Below are positions 7,817 through 17,817 of a DNA stretch of 64,000 nucleotides, one piece after another (position 1 is the stretch's first letter; each line of letters opens with the position of its first letter). The stretch comes from Bacteroidota bacterium. Its GTDB lineage: Bacteria; Bacteroidota; Bacteroidia; Chitinophagales; Chitinophagaceae. The DNA is taken from assembly GCA_029573235.1 (NCBI GenBank), contig JAKQGX010000042.1, forward strand, positions 1-64,000, read 5' to 3'. Below the pieces are notes generated by a model. The model was not told the DNA's origin. It searched no databases and worked only from the letters and a program-made list of their open reading frames with translations. The position numbers were made by a program, and so were the translations under genes.

Positions 7817-10800
7817 ATGAGTCAAAAACAATATTGGATGGGTGTAGAAGAACTTCAGCAAACTGAAGCTCCGAAACAAATGGATGAATTTAAAGAGGAT
7901 TTGCCGTTCGATGTCAGCGGTAACTTGCTGGATGCGCCGACACCCCGTCGTGACTTTTTGAAATACTTAGGCTTTAGCACTGCGGCAGCAGTATTAGCAT
8001 CTAGTTGTGAGATGCCTGTTCGCAAAGTGATTCCTTATGCTATCAAGCCGGAAGACATCACTCCCGGTGTTCCCAATTATTACGCTTCTACATTTGTAGA
8101 TGGTGGGGAGTATTGCTCCATATTAATAAAAACACGTGATGGTCGCCCCATCAAAATTGAAGGAAATACAAGCTGTACGATTACGAAAGGAGCTACCACT
8201 GCTCGTGTACAAGCTTCAGTACTAAACTTGTATGATAAAGCTCGTTTAAGACAACCGTACATTAGCCAAAAAGAAGCCACTTTCGAAGCTGTAGATAAAA
8301 AGGTAAAAGAGGCTTTGGGCGCCCAAGCCTCCAAACAAGGCTATTTGGTTACCTCAACCATTATTAGCCCTACAACAAAAGATGTCATCAGCCAGTTCCT
8401 TGCCAAATACCCGAATTTTAAACATGTTACTTATGATGCAGTTTCATATTCAGGGATGTTATTAGCTAATGAAGCAAGTTATGGCAAGCGTACCATTCCG
8501 TCTTATCAATTTAACTTAGCTAAGACCATAGTAAGTATAGGTGCTGATTTCTTGGGAACTTGGTTGTCGCCGGCTGAATATTCTAAACAATACAGTGAAG
8601 CAAGAAAAGTAAGTGCCAAAAAGCCTGAAATGGCAAGGCACTATCATTTCGAAGCCATTCATACTATCTCCGGTGCAGCAGCAGATGTGAGAGCTACTTG
8701 CAAGCCTTCTGAATATGGTGCTGTAGTGATTGCTTTATACAATGCATTAAATGGTACGGTACCAAAATTTGCCAGCAAAAAACTGAATGACAGCATCGTA
8801 AAAGCAGCGGAAGATTTGAAAAAAGGAAATGGCTTGGTCGTTTCCGGTTCAAATGATGTGAATGTACAAACGCTCGTAAATGCTATTAATGCTTCTATAG
8901 GTGCCAATGGTACTACAATTAACTGGGGTGTCAGCAGTAATTACAAACAAGGTATAGACAGTGAATTTGTTGCTATGGTTGAGGCTATGAATGCCGGACA
9001 AGTAGGGACACTATTACTACATGATGTAAATCCTGTTTATGACTATTACCAAGGCGCTAAATTTGCTGAGGCATTGAAAAAAGTAGCAACTACTGTATCA
9101 TTTGCCGAAAGAAATGATGAAACTGCGCAGCTTTGTAATATCATTGTACCCGACCACAATTACTTGGAAAGTTGGGGTGATGCAGAGCCTAAAACCGGTT
9201 ACTACAGTTTGATGCAGCCAGGTATTGCACCTATTTTCAAAACCCGTGCTTTTCAAGATAGCTTATTAATTTGGTCCGACGCTACACAAAGTTATGGTCA
9301 ATATTGGAATCAATACTGGCTAACCAAGTTAGGTAGTCAAGAGAATTTTGATAAAGCCATACAAGAGGGCGTAGTTACATCTAAGAAAACAGTTACTAGT
9401 GCCGCTACGGATTCTACGCAACAAATCGTTGCTACTACACCTATGAGTAGTGCTACTTTTGCGGGAAATGCTGCTACAGCTATTGCTGCCATCGAAAGTA
9501 AAAAGGCACCGGCAGGAATGGAAGTGATGGTGTATGAGAAAGTATCTATAGGTAAAGGTGGCGCATGGAGTAACAACCCTTGGCTTCAAGAAATGCCGGA
9601 TCCCATCAGTAAAGCAACGTGGGACAACTACGCTTGCGTTTCGCCTAAAAAAGCAAAAGAACTTGAAGAAGAATTGACGAGTATCACGGAAGTGGTTGCT
9701 AAAAAACGTGTCATAAAAATATCGGCAAATGGTCAAGAACTAACTTTACCAATTGTCGTTACCCCTGGTATTCATAATGATGTTGTGGCTGTAGCCTTAG
9801 GGTATGGTCGTGATGAAAAAGTAGGTCGTGCTGCAGCTAATACCGGTAAAAACGCCTATCCTTTCCAATCATGGAACGGCACCACTTTTGATAATTATGC
9901 CATCAATGCAACCATTACCAAAACTGCCGAAACATACCCGGTTGCGATCACACAGACACACATGAGCCATGAGGGTCGTCCGGTTTTCCATGAGTACACG
10001 CTAGAAGAATTTAAGAAACATCCTGCTCATTTACAAGATGAGCGTAGGGCAGAGATTGGTAAATACAGTTTCTTGCCTTGGGATGAAGAAGCCCAACCCG
10101 GAGGAGAACATGGAGCCCATGATAAGCATAATACCAAACATGTAGAAGGTCCAGGGAACATTCAAGATATGGAACAAGGCTTCCGCCAAAATGGGACTTT
10201 GTATCCTAATTATGTTTCACCCGGTATTCACTGGGGAATGTCAATAGATATTAATGCTTGTATTGGTTGTGGTGCTTGCTTAATGGCTTGCCAGGCTGAA
10301 AACAACGTGTCTGTAGTAGGCAAAACGCATGTACTGAAATCACAGGAAATGCATTGGATTCGTATCGACCGTTATTTTAGTGGTATGCCCGATGATCCGG
10401 ATACCATCCAAACTGTATTCCAACCTATGCTTTGCCAGCATTGTGACAATGCACCTTGTGAAAACGTTTGTCCTGTATCAGCTACGAACCATAGCAGTGA
10501 AGGTCTTAACCAAATGGCATACAACCGTTGTATCGGTACGAAATATTGCGCTAACAACTGTCCATACAAAGTACGTCACTTTAACTGGATGGATTGGAAC
10601 GGTGCCGACTGTTTTGATGATAACTTGTATGAAGACGGTCGTCGTGATGATATCAATGATGATTTAACTCGCATGGTACTCAACCCCGATGTTACCGTAC
10701 GTAGTCGTGGTGTAATGGAAAAATGTTCTTTCTGCGTACAACGTTTGCAAGATGCGAAGCTTCATGCCAAGAAAGAAGGACGCCCTATGAAAGATGGGGA

Positions 10801-11062
10801 AGCACGTACGGCTTGCCAACAATCTTGCCCTACAGATGCCATTGTATTTGGTAATGTGAATGACAAGAACAGTGAGATTTATAGACTGCGCACACAAGAC
10901 CAATCTGAGCGCATGTTCTATGTAATGGAACAAATACACACTTTACCAAACGTTAACTATTTAAGCAAAATCAGAAATGCTGAATTTTTAGCCAAAGAAG
11001 CTGTTATCACAAACGGAAAAGAAACATTCCCGAATGATGACTTCCACAACAAACATATATAA
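7817..11062 (+). CDS. actB: ActB: TAT-variant molybdopterin oxidoreductase/iron-sulfur subunit of alternative complex III
   Basis: Large periplasmic subunit (1081 residues). The N-terminus has the TAT-variant arrangement: YWMGVEELQQ, then TPRRDFLKYLGFS with the twin Arg at 44-45 and a possible lipobox Cys at 64 (LASSC). A molybdopterin-oxidoreductase-like region fills about 70-740; in this family it is known to lack the cofactor. The C-terminal ferredoxin-like domain has four Cys clusters: CIGCGACLMAC (about 815), CQHCDNAPCENVCP, CIGTKYCANNCP and, further on, CSFCVQRL with CQQSCP. These carry electrons from quinol toward the hemes. A His/Glu-rich spacer (EHGAHDKHNTKHVEG) separates the two parts. 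Full length; no frameshift seen. Confidence 0.95.
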   Translation: MSQKQYWMGVEELQQTEAPKQMDEFKEDLPFDVSGNLLDAPTPRRDFLKYLGFSTAAAVLASSCEMPVRKVIPYAIKPEDITPGVPNYYASTFVDGGEYCSILIKTRDGRPIKIEGNTSCTITKGATTARVQASVLNLYDKARLRQPYISQKEATFEAVDKKVKEALGAQASKQGYLVTSTIISPTTKDVISQFLAKYPNFKHVTYDAVSYSGMLLANEASYGKRTIPSYQFNLAKTIVSIGADFLGTWLSPAEYSKQYSEARKVSAKKPEMARHYHFEAIHTISGAAADVRATCKPSEYGAVVIALYNALNGTVPKFASKKLNDSIVKAAEDLKKGNGLVVSGSNDVNVQTLVNAINASIGANGTTINWGVSSNYKQGIDSEFVAMVEAMNAGQVGTLLLHDVNPVYDYYQGAKFAEALKKVATTVSFAERNDETAQLCNIIVPDHNYLESWGDAEPKTGYYSLMQPGIAPIFKTRAFQDSLLIWSDATQSYGQYWNQYWLTKLGSQENFDKAIQEGVVTSKKTVTSAATDSTQQIVATTPMSSATFAGNAATAIAAIESKKAPAGMEVMVYEKVSIGKGGAWSNNPWLQEMPDPISKATWDNYACVSPKKAKELEEELTSITEVVAKKRVIKISANGQELTLPIVVTPGIHNDVVAVALGYGRDEKVGRAAANTGKNAYPFQSWNGTTFDNYAINATITKTAETYPVAITQTHMSHEGRPVFHEYTLEEFKKHPAHLQDERRAEIGKYSFLPWDEEAQPGGEHGAHDKHNTKHVEGPGNIQDMEQGFRQNGTLYPNYVSPGIHWGMSIDINACIGCGACLMACQAENNVSVVGKTHVLKSQEMHWIRIDRYFSGMPDDPDTIQTVFQPMLCQHCDNAPCENVCPVSATNHSSEGLNQMAYNRCIGTKYCANNCPYKVRHFNWMDWNGADCFDDNLYEDGRRDDINDDLTRMVLNPDVTVRSRGVMEKCSFCVQRLQDAKLHAKKEGRPMKDGEARTACQQSCPTDAIVFGNVNDKNSEIYRLRTQDQSERMFYVMEQIHTLPNVNYLSKIRNAEFLAKEAVITNGKETFPNDDFHNKHI

Positions 11063-11156
11063 ATATATTGACGAACAAAGGTTAATAAAGAGAAGTAAGA
11101 ATAAGAGGGGAAACAAAAACAATAATTGACAATTAATAATACATTTTTAAAGCACT

Positions 11157-12587
11157 ATGCATTTAAAATACGAATCGTTTGTAAGAGAGCCGCTGGTAGA
11201 TGGTGATAAAGATTATCATCAGATTACGGAAGACATCGTACGTCCTATTGAGGCTAAGCCCGGCCGAATGTGGTATGTTGGTTTTTTCTTTTCACTCGCC
11301 TTATTGGCGTTTGGTATCTTCTCGGTTACTTGGTTTGTGTATTGGGGCTTAGGTACTTGGGGGCTTAACCGTACTGTGGGTTGGGGTTGGGATATCACCA
11401 ACTTTGTGTGGTGGGTAGGTATTGGTCACGCCGGTACACTTATTTCTGCCATCTTATTATTATTCAGACAAGGTTGGCGTACTGGTGTAAACCGCGCTGC
11501 AGAAGCCATGACTATTTTTGCCGTAATGTGTGCTGGTCAGTTCCCCATCTTCCACATGGGGCGCGTATGGGACGGCTTTTTCGTATTGCCTTATCCTAAT
11601 ACACGTGGTCCACTATGGCCCAACTTTAACTCGGCACTACTTTGGGATGTATTTGCGATTTCAACCTACTTCACCGTATCCTTATTGTTTTGGTACTCCG
11701 GTTTGATTCCTGACTTTGCAACCATTCGTGATCGTGCCAAAACAAAATTTCGTAAGCTTTCTTATGGTTTGGCTTCTTTCGGTTGGACAGGTAGCGCTAA
11801 GAATTGGCAACGTCATGAAGCATTATCATTAGTATTAGCAGGGTTATCTACACCGCTGGTACTCTCTGTACACACAATCGTATCCTTTGACTTTGCTACC
11901 TCTGTTATTCCAGGATGGCACACGACTATCTTCCCTCCTTACTTCGTTGCGGGAGCTATCTTCTCTGGTTTTGCAATGGTACAAACACTATTGATTATGT
12001 GTCGTAGCATCATGGGCTTAGAAGAGTACATTACTATTGGTCACATCGAGGCAATGAACAAAGTAATCGTACTAACCGGCTCCATAGTGGGTGTGGCTTA
12101 TCTAACTGAGTTGTTTATGGCGTGGTACAGCCAAGTGGTGTATGAGCAAGATGCGTTTAACTGGCGTATTATGGGACCATATTGGTGGAGCTATTGGGCA
12201 ATGATGACTTGTAACGTAGTATCACCTCAGTTGTTCTGGTTCAAAAAACTTCGTAGAAACATTGTGTTTACTTTTATTATGTCGATAGTAGTAAATATCG
12301 GTATGTGGTTCGAACGTTTCGTAATTATCGTTACATCTTTGTATCGTGACTATTTACCTAGCTCTTGGTCATATTACTCTCCAGATTGGCCGGAAGTTGG
12401 ATTCTATTTAGGCACCTTCGGTTTGTTCTTTACTTGCTTCTTCTTATTTGCAAAATACTTCCCTGTAATTGCTATTGCAGAAATCAAGTTTGTATTGAAA
12501 ACATCTGGTGCGAACTATAAAAAGAAAATGGAGAAAATTGAAGAGCAAAGTACAGAGCAATTTGTAGAAGAACATGCGCACCATTAA
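11157..12587 (+). CDS. actC: ActC: NrfD-like membrane subunit of alternative complex III
   Basis: Polytopic inner-membrane protein (476 residues) of the NrfD/PsrC family, which forms the quinol site next to the ActB iron-sulfur domain. About ten hydrophobic helices are visible between residues 40 and 450, for example FFFSLALLAFGIFSVTWFV and FYLGTFGLFFTCFFLFAKYF. Conserved-looking polar patches between helices include WGWDITNFVWWVGIGHAGT and MGRVWDGFFVLPYPNTRGPL. It lies between actB and actD, the standard order. The last residues are acidic and His-rich (EEHAHH). Confidence 0.95.
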   Translation: MHLKYESFVREPLVDGDKDYHQITEDIVRPIEAKPGRMWYVGFFFSLALLAFGIFSVTWFVYWGLGTWGLNRTVGWGWDITNFVWWVGIGHAGTLISAILLLFRQGWRTGVNRAAEAMTIFAVMCAGQFPIFHMGRVWDGFFVLPYPNTRGPLWPNFNSALLWDVFAISTYFTVSLLFWYSGLIPDFATIRDRAKTKFRKLSYGLASFGWTGSAKNWQRHEALSLVLAGLSTPLVLSVHTIVSFDFATSVIPGWHTTIFPPYFVAGAIFSGFAMVQTLLIMCRSIMGLEEYITIGHIEAMNKVIVLTGSIVGVAYLTELFMAWYSQVVYEQDAFNWRIMGPYWWSYWAMMTCNVVSPQLFWFKKLRRNIVFTFIMSIVVNIGMWFERFVIIVTSLYRDYLPSSWSYYSPDWPEVGFYLGTFGLFFTCFFLFAKYFPVIAIAEIKFVLKTSGANYKKKMEKIEEQSTEQFVEEHAHH

Positions 12588-12680
12588 TAGGTAATCGTAT
12601 TTTTCTTCTTCAATGGAAGATACTAAGACGAAATAACAATACTAACGATATACTTAATAAATAACTTTGACGAATATAAT

Positions 12681-13271
12681 ATGTCAGTAAAAAAATTTGC
12701 AGTTGCTACTTACCTTGACGAGGAGGTTCTCTTTCCCGCTGTGAAAAAAGTACGTCATAGTGGCTATAAGATGCACAATGTTTATACGCCTTTCCCAGTA
12801 CACGGGTTAGATCAAGAGATGGGATTGAAAGAAACAGACTTGCACGTTGCCGGCTTTGTATATGGCTTAACCGGTACCGCTACAGCGCTCAGCTTTATGT
12901 CATGGGTGTTTTTAAGCGATTGGCCCATTAATTTTGGAGGTAAGCCATATTTCGCTTTGCCTGCATTCATCCCCATCACTTTCGAGTTAACGGTGCTATT
13001 TGCTGCAGTAGGTATGGTATTGACATTTTGTTACCTGAATCAAATCATGCCGGGCGTAAAGAAGCATATTTTTCACCCTCGTCAAACCGATGATACTTTT
13101 GTGCTGACTATTGAAATGAATGATCACGTATCAGAACAAGAAGTATTAGATTTCTTAAAAACTACCGGAGCTTCTGAAACTTATATTGATGTAGCAGAAG
13201 AAGGATGGTGGTATGGAAGATGGGACAAAGAAGACGATTACAAAAAAGGATTTGTATCGGCACACTCATAA
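12681..13271 (+). CDS. actD: ActD: DUF3341 subunit of alternative complex III
   Basis: Small inner-membrane subunit (196 residues) of the DUF3341 family. The first ~55 residues are cytoplasmic and contain the family-type VYTPFPVHGLD. Two membrane helices follow (about 59-78, VAGFVYGLTGTATALSFMSW, and about 93-117), then a soluble C-terminal domain with TDDTFVLTIEMND. It packs against ActC and ActF; no catalytic residues are known. It starts 93 bp after actC. Confidence 0.93.
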   Translation: MSVKKFAVATYLDEEVLFPAVKKVRHSGYKMHNVYTPFPVHGLDQEMGLKETDLHVAGFVYGLTGTATALSFMSWVFLSDWPINFGGKPYFALPAFIPITFELTVLFAAVGMVLTFCYLNQIMPGVKKHIFHPRQTDDTFVLTIEMNDHVSEQEVLDFLKTTGASETYIDVAEEGWWYGRWDKEDDYKKGFVSAHS

Positions 13272-13294
13272 TTTGAATTTTTTAGAACATTATT

Positions 13295-13960
13295 ATGAAT
13301 AAAACAAAAAGCATAGTGGTAGCAGCGCTGATAATCGGGTTAGGAGTATCAGCTTGTAATAGTGGCAATATGCGACGCAACCCCGGTAAGACATATGCTC
13401 CGGACATGACTTACTCACGTGCTTATGATGCTTACACGGACAACCCCAATTTTAGTGACAAACAAACGAGTCGTTTACCGGTTGCTGGTACTATTGCCCA
13501 AGGACATGAACTACCTGACCATTTGGTAGAAGGAGACACCAATGCCTACAAAACATTTACAACACACCTTCGATTTAACGAAGCTGAGTTAGAAGAAGGG
13601 AAACGTCTTTTTGATATATACTGCGGTATTTGTCATGGACAAAAGCTTGACGGAAACGGTCCTTTGTATAATGATGGTAATGGTAAATTTGCTGCAGCTC
13701 CTGCCAATTTTAAAGACGGTAAGTATTTAAACATGCCTGTGGGTCAAATGTATGCTGCTATTAAGTTTGGTAAAAACATGATGGGGTCGCATGCTGCACA
13801 ATTAGACATCAAACAAAGGTGGCAAGTGATAGCTTACATCAAGAAATTCCAATCTGAAAATGGTGGCGCTCCATTTACCTTTGGCACTGCTGAATTGATG
13901 GCTAGTACTACTGCCGCCACCACGACTACTGATACTGCCGCTGCCGATAAAGCTAAATAA
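13295..13960 (+). CDS. actE: ActE: mono-heme cytochrome c lipoprotein of alternative complex III
   Basis: A 221-residue lipoprotein: the signal peptide ends LGVSAC with the lipidated Cys at position 21. The heme-binding CGICH occupies residues 110-114, and Met-rich stretches (LNMPVGQMYAAI, KNMMGSHAAQ) offer the axial Met ligand. It should sit on the periplasmic face next to ActA and may hand electrons to the cytochrome oxidase. The tail is low-complexity Thr/Ala. It is 23 bp after actD and 32 bp before actF, so co-transcription is likely. Confidence 0.94.
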   Translation: MNKTKSIVVAALIIGLGVSACNSGNMRRNPGKTYAPDMTYSRAYDAYTDNPNFSDKQTSRLPVAGTIAQGHELPDHLVEGDTNAYKTFTTHLRFNEAELEEGKRLFDIYCGICHGQKLDGNGPLYNDGNGKFAAAPANFKDGKYLNMPVGQMYAAIKFGKNMMGSHAAQLDIKQRWQVIAYIKKFQSENGGAPFTFGTAELMASTTAATTTTDTAAADKAK

Positions 13961-13992
13961 TTATTTATATTAAGAATTAAAAGTGAATATCA

Positions 13993-15225
13993 ATGACTGA
14001 TCGTTTTGAGATACCTGCCAAGCTAAAAACTACTTCCTTGGTGCTTATATTGATGGGTGTTATTACCTTGATAATAGGAGCTATTACCCTTATGAACAGC
14101 CATGCTACTGATCACGAAATCATGCATGCTGAAAGAACCCGTTTTTGGATTGTATTACTACACAATAGTGTCTTCTTTTTATTAGTGGGTGTCGCTAGCA
14201 TCTTTATTCAAGCAGCTGCATCACTAGCACAAGGCGCTTGGTTGGTAGCCTACAAAAGAGTTCCCGAAGCCATTGGTGCCAATGTTTGGATTTTTGGACT
14301 AATTGCCGGCATCGTATTATTGTGTGTTGCATTTGTGTTTAATATTGACGGACACAATCCAATATACCACTGGGTACACCCACATGGCGACAAAATATTA
14401 GAAGGTAAAAGTCCTTTCTTGAACCCCGCAATGTTTGTTGGATTCACCGTTGTTACTATTGCACTTTGGGCATTCTTTGGTAAGAAATTCCGTTCGCTTT
14501 CTTTAGCTCAAGAGCAAGCCGCAAAAAACAGTACTAAAATTTATTGGACAACTATAAAATGGTCGGCCGGCTTTTTGTTGGTATATGCGTTGACTCAAAT
14601 GAGCACTACACCCTGGATGTGGATTATGAGCATTGATGCACACTGGTACTCTACTATGTTTAGCTGGTATACTTTTGCCGGTGCTTTTGTAGCTGGTATG
14701 TCTGCTATTCTTTTGTGGGTTGTTTATTTAAAAAATCAAGGCAATCTCGAAATCGTAAACAAAGAACACATTCATGATTTAGGGAAGTTAATGTTTGCTT
14801 TTAGTATCTTCTGGGCTTATGTGTGGTTTGACCAATACATGCTCATATGGTATGCTAACATTCCGGAAGAAACTTGGTATTTTAAAATTCGCCAACACGG
14901 GCCTTATGGGTTTATTTGGTATTCAACATTTGTTATCAACTTCATCATGCCTATTTTGATATTGATGAGCCGCCCAAGTAAGAGAAACTACTTCACCGTT
15001 ACGTTTATGGCCATGTTTATTATCTTTGGTCAATGGCTCAATTTTTACATCATGACCATGCCTGGCCCGTTGGGAGAACATTGGCATCTGAGCTGGTATG
15101 AGTTTGGAATCTTTGCCGGATTTATTGGATTGTTTATTTATACCGTTGCAAACACACTTTCTAAATCTTCTTTGATACCAAATAATCACCCATTATTAAA
15201 AGAAGCCTTGTTGCATCAAAGCTAA
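13993..15225 (+). CDS. actF: ActF: quinol:cytochrome c oxidoreductase membrane subunit
   Basis: Polytopic inner-membrane protein (410 residues) distantly related to ActC. About ten hydrophobic segments run from residue 13 (LVLILMGVITLIIGAITLM) to 394. His- and Trp-rich loops include YHWVHPHGDKI and FDQYMLIWYANIPEETWYF. In the known complex ActF pairs with ActC in the membrane. It follows actE directly and ends 57 bp before coxB. Confidence 0.94.
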   Translation: MTDRFEIPAKLKTTSLVLILMGVITLIIGAITLMNSHATDHEIMHAERTRFWIVLLHNSVFFLLVGVASIFIQAAASLAQGAWLVAYKRVPEAIGANVWIFGLIAGIVLLCVAFVFNIDGHNPIYHWVHPHGDKILEGKSPFLNPAMFVGFTVVTIALWAFFGKKFRSLSLAQEQAAKNSTKIYWTTIKWSAGFLLVYALTQMSTTPWMWIMSIDAHWYSTMFSWYTFAGAFVAGMSAILLWVVYLKNQGNLEIVNKEHIHDLGKLMFAFSIFWAYVWFDQYMLIWYANIPEETWYFKIRQHGPYGFIWYSTFVINFIMPILILMSRPSKRNYFTVTFMAMFIIFGQWLNFYIMTMPGPLGEHWHLSWYEFGIFAGFIGLFIYTVANTLSKSSLIPNNHPLLKEALLHQS

Positions 15226-15282
15226 CACCTATCCATACTATTCAAAAACCTTAATTTTTTTTAATTACTAGAAATAGAGAAC

Positions 15283-16338
15283 ATGTCAGGATTTCTTATC
15301 ATATTGATTATAGCTTTAGTCTTTATTGTTATTTACCAAATAGCTAAAGCCAGTGAATATTCGACCATATTAAGAGGAGAAGAAGTGGTGAATAAACAGG
15401 TCAACAACCTTATGGTTTGGTTGATGATTGCTTTTTTCTTTCTGGGCCTTTGGGGAATTTGGGAATGTCATGAAGCGTTAATAGATAAGATGTTACCAAC
15501 GCCTGCTTCCGAACATGGCGTAGATTATAAGTGGCAATTTGATGTTACTCTATATATTACCGGAGCTGTATTCTTTATTACACACATACTGTTGTTTTGG
15601 TTTATTTACAAGTATCAATACAAAAAAGAGCGTTCTTCCTACTTCTATCCTCATAATAACAAACTTGAAATAATATGGACAACCGTACCGGCAATTACGT
15701 TGGCCGTTTTGATTGCTATTGGTCTTCGTAGCTGGAGTCACATTACTTCTGAAGCTCCTAAAGATGCACAAGTTGTAGAAATCGTTGGAAAACAATTTAA
15801 CTGGTTGGTACGCTATCCCGGATATGACAAGAATTTAGGTAAACGTGATTTTAGAATGATAAATGATGCCGATAACATTTTAGGTCTTGACTGGAAAGAT
15901 AAGGCAAACATGGACGATGTGATTTCTGAAAGTGGTGAAATGCACTTAATCGTTAATAAACCTGTGAAGTTAATTATTAACTCAAGAGACGTTATCCACG
16001 ATGTAGGGCTACCTCACTTTCGCTTAAAAATGGATGCTGTACCTGGTGTCGTAACAACCTTGTGGTTTACACCTCTTTATACTACAGAACAAATGAAGAA
16101 GATGACAGGCAAAGAAGATTTTGTATATGAGATAGCTTGTGACCAAATGTGCGGTAAAGGGCACTATTCTATGAGGGGAACCGTAATTGTAGAAACCGAA
16201 GCAGAATATAAGGCTTGGTTAGCAAAGCAAAAATCATATTTTACCTTGCACAAACCTGCCACTACTACAGCACCTGTAGCTACTACTGAAAGTGACGATA
16301 AGGCAACAATCTCAATGAACACTACTACGACACATTAA
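15283..16338 (+). CDS. coxB: Cytochrome c oxidase subunit II (CuA protein)
   Basis: Receives electrons at the binuclear CuA centre and passes them to subunit I. Of 351 residues, the usual two-helix hairpin is at about 86-108 and 127-147, but two further N-terminal hydrophobic segments (about 2-20 and 42-62) precede it. The CuA motif CDQMCGKGHYSM keeps both Cys, the His and the Met; the usual Glu between the Cys is Gln, which binds only through its backbone. The other His ligand is in DVGLPHFRLKMDAVPG. The tail is Thr/Ala-rich. It is the last gene of the operon, closed by a terminator; no subunit I or III gene follows. Confidence 0.94.
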   Translation: MSGFLIILIIALVFIVIYQIAKASEYSTILRGEEVVNKQVNNLMVWLMIAFFFLGLWGIWECHEALIDKMLPTPASEHGVDYKWQFDVTLYITGAVFFITHILLFWFIYKYQYKKERSSYFYPHNNKLEIIWTTVPAITLAVLIAIGLRSWSHITSEAPKDAQVVEIVGKQFNWLVRYPGYDKNLGKRDFRMINDADNILGLDWKDKANMDDVISESGEMHLIVNKPVKLIINSRDVIHDVGLPHFRLKMDAVPGVVTTLWFTPLYTTEQMKKMTGKEDFVYEIACDQMCGKGHYSMRGTVIVETEAEYKAWLAKQKSYFTLHKPATTTAPVATTESDDKATISMNTTTTH

Positions 16339-16362
16339 TTCAATACCATATCAAACTTTATG

Positions 16363-16388
16363 GGCTACCTTTTGGTAGCCTATTTTTT
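16363..16388 (+). terminator. Terminator of the act-cox operon
   Basis: GGCTACC / GGTAGCC (16363-16369 and 16374-16380) with a 4-base loop, followed by TATTTTTTT. It is 25 bases after the coxB stop. Confidence 0.9.
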
Positions 16389-16446
16389 TGCATGTGAAAC
16401 ATGCACCTTTCTATTGTCTTGAAGCAATATGTTTGATTATGAAAGC

Positions 16447-16477
16447 AAAAAATCCGGCTGCTAGAGCTACCGGATTT
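16447..16477 (-). terminator. Terminator of odhB
   Basis: Inverted repeat AAATCCGG / CCGGATTT (16450-16457 and 16470-16477) with a 12-base loop. Read leftward it is followed by a T run, and it lies 30 bases past the odhB stop. Confidence 0.85.
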
Positions 16478-16506
16478 GTACAATAATTCTTTGCATTAGA
16501 GTGGTT

Positions 16507-17736
16507 TTAGAGCCCTAATAAAGCGCTTACCGGATCTTTTCCGATGAGTAGCAATTCTGGATTTTCTAACAGCTCTTTTACGCGAACCAAGAAGCTCACA
16601 CTTTCTCTTCCGTCAATAATTCGGTGGTCGTAGCTAAGTGCTAGATACATCATAGGACGTGCTTCAATTTTTCCATTTATCACCATAGGGCGTTCTTGTA
16701 TTTTGTGCATGCCCAATATAGCAGATTGGGGAATGTTAATAATTGGAGTGGACATCAATGAGCCAAAAACACCTCCGTTGGTAATGGTAAACGTACCGCC
16801 TGTCATCTCATCCATGCTCAATTTGTTGTCGCGTGCTTTCGTAGCTAATTCTACCACTTTCTTTTCAATCTCAGCCATGCTAAGGCTTTCAGCATTACGT
16901 ATAACCGGCACCACCAATCCTTTTGGAGCGGAAACGGCAATTGAGATATCGCAGTATTCGTGGTAAATAATTTCGTCCCCATCAATATAGGCGTTCACAG
17001 CCTTCCATTCTTGCAGGGCGATGCAACATGCCTTTGTGAAGAAAGACATAAATCCAAGATTCACACCATGTGCTTCTTTGAACTTGTCTTTTTGCTTTGC
17101 TCTTATTTCCATGATACGAGTCATGTCCACTTCATTAAAAGTAGTGAGCATGGCAGTCGTATTTTTTGCTTCTACCAATCTGCGTGAAACCGTTTTTCTC
17201 AGGTTACTCATTTTTTCTCGCTTGTCTTCACGAGCAAATGAGGTGGCTCCACCTTTCACGCTTGGGCTGTTCAACGCTTCCAAAACATCGTGTTTTAGAA
17301 TGCGTCCTTGAGCCCCGGTTCCTTTTATCGTAGCAGGGTTGATTTGTTTTTCAGCCATTACTGCTTTTGCTACAGGGGTAGCTTTCACATCTGAAGCAAT
17401 AGGAGTTGCTGGTGCAGGCGCTGCTTTTTCTACTTTGGTAGTTCCTGCTTTTTTATCTTCTATTTTGGTGGGCGTTGCAGCCGTTAGACCATCCGGTTTT
17501 GGAGCTGTATCGTCAATCTTGCAAGCTACATCACCAATATTTAAAGTGTCTCCTTCTTTGGCTATCGTTTGTAATAAACCCGCTTGCTCTGCATTTAATT
17601 CAAAGGTTGCTTTTTCGCTTTCCAACTCGCACAATAGCTCATCTCTTTCTACATAATCTCCATCTTTTTTCAGCCATTTTACTAAGGTAACTTCATTGAT
17701 ACTTTCACCTACCGGTGGTACTTTTATTTCTATCAT
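16507..17736 (-). CDS. odhB: Dihydrolipoyllysine-residue succinyltransferase, E2 of 2-oxoglutarate dehydrogenase
   Basis: E2 component that transfers succinyl from lipoamide to CoA in the TCA cycle. The start is ATG at 17736 ([18 protein letters not shown]); an upstream TTG would add an unrelated 18 residues. The lipoyl domain has its Lys in [11 protein letters not shown] (about residue 43). A Pro/Ala/Lys linker follows, then the peripheral-subunit-binding domain (about 115-155) and the catalytic domain with FNEVDM and the His-Asp motif [13 protein letters not shown] near the C-terminus. The 409-residue length is normal for SucB. The E1 gene is not adjacent. It lies 81 bp downstream of ligA on the same strand. 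Confidence 0.95.
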   Translation of the reverse strand: MIEIKVPPVGESINEVTLVKWLKKDGDYVERDELLCELESEKATFELNAEQAGLLQTIAKEGDTLNIGDVACKIDDTAPKPDGLTAATPTKIEDKKAGTTKVEKAAPAPATPIASDVKATPVAKAVMAEKQINPATIKGTGAQGRILKHDVLEALNSPSVKGGATSFAREDKREKMSNLRKTVSRRLVEAKNTTAMLTTFNEVDMTRIMEIRAKQKDKFKEAHGVNLGFMSFFTKACCIALQEWKAVNAYIDGDEIIYHEYCDISIAVSAPKGLVVPVIRNAESLSMAEIEKKVVELATKARDNKLSMDEMTGGTFTITNGGVFGSLMSTPIINIPQSAILGMHKIQERPMVINGKIEARPMMYLALSYDHRIIDGRESVSFLVRVKELLENPELLLIGKDPVSALLGL

Positions 17737-17817
17737 TTCTATTTGATGATTGACGCGGCTCAAAATTAGTAAAGCTAGCTTACTATTCAAAAACGCAATT
17801 AGCTAGAGTGATTAATA

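Noticed and set aside
16390..16404. GCATGT-GAA-ACATGC hairpin after the coxB terminator
   Set aside because: Short stem, followed by no T run; it probably arises by chance beside the real terminator.
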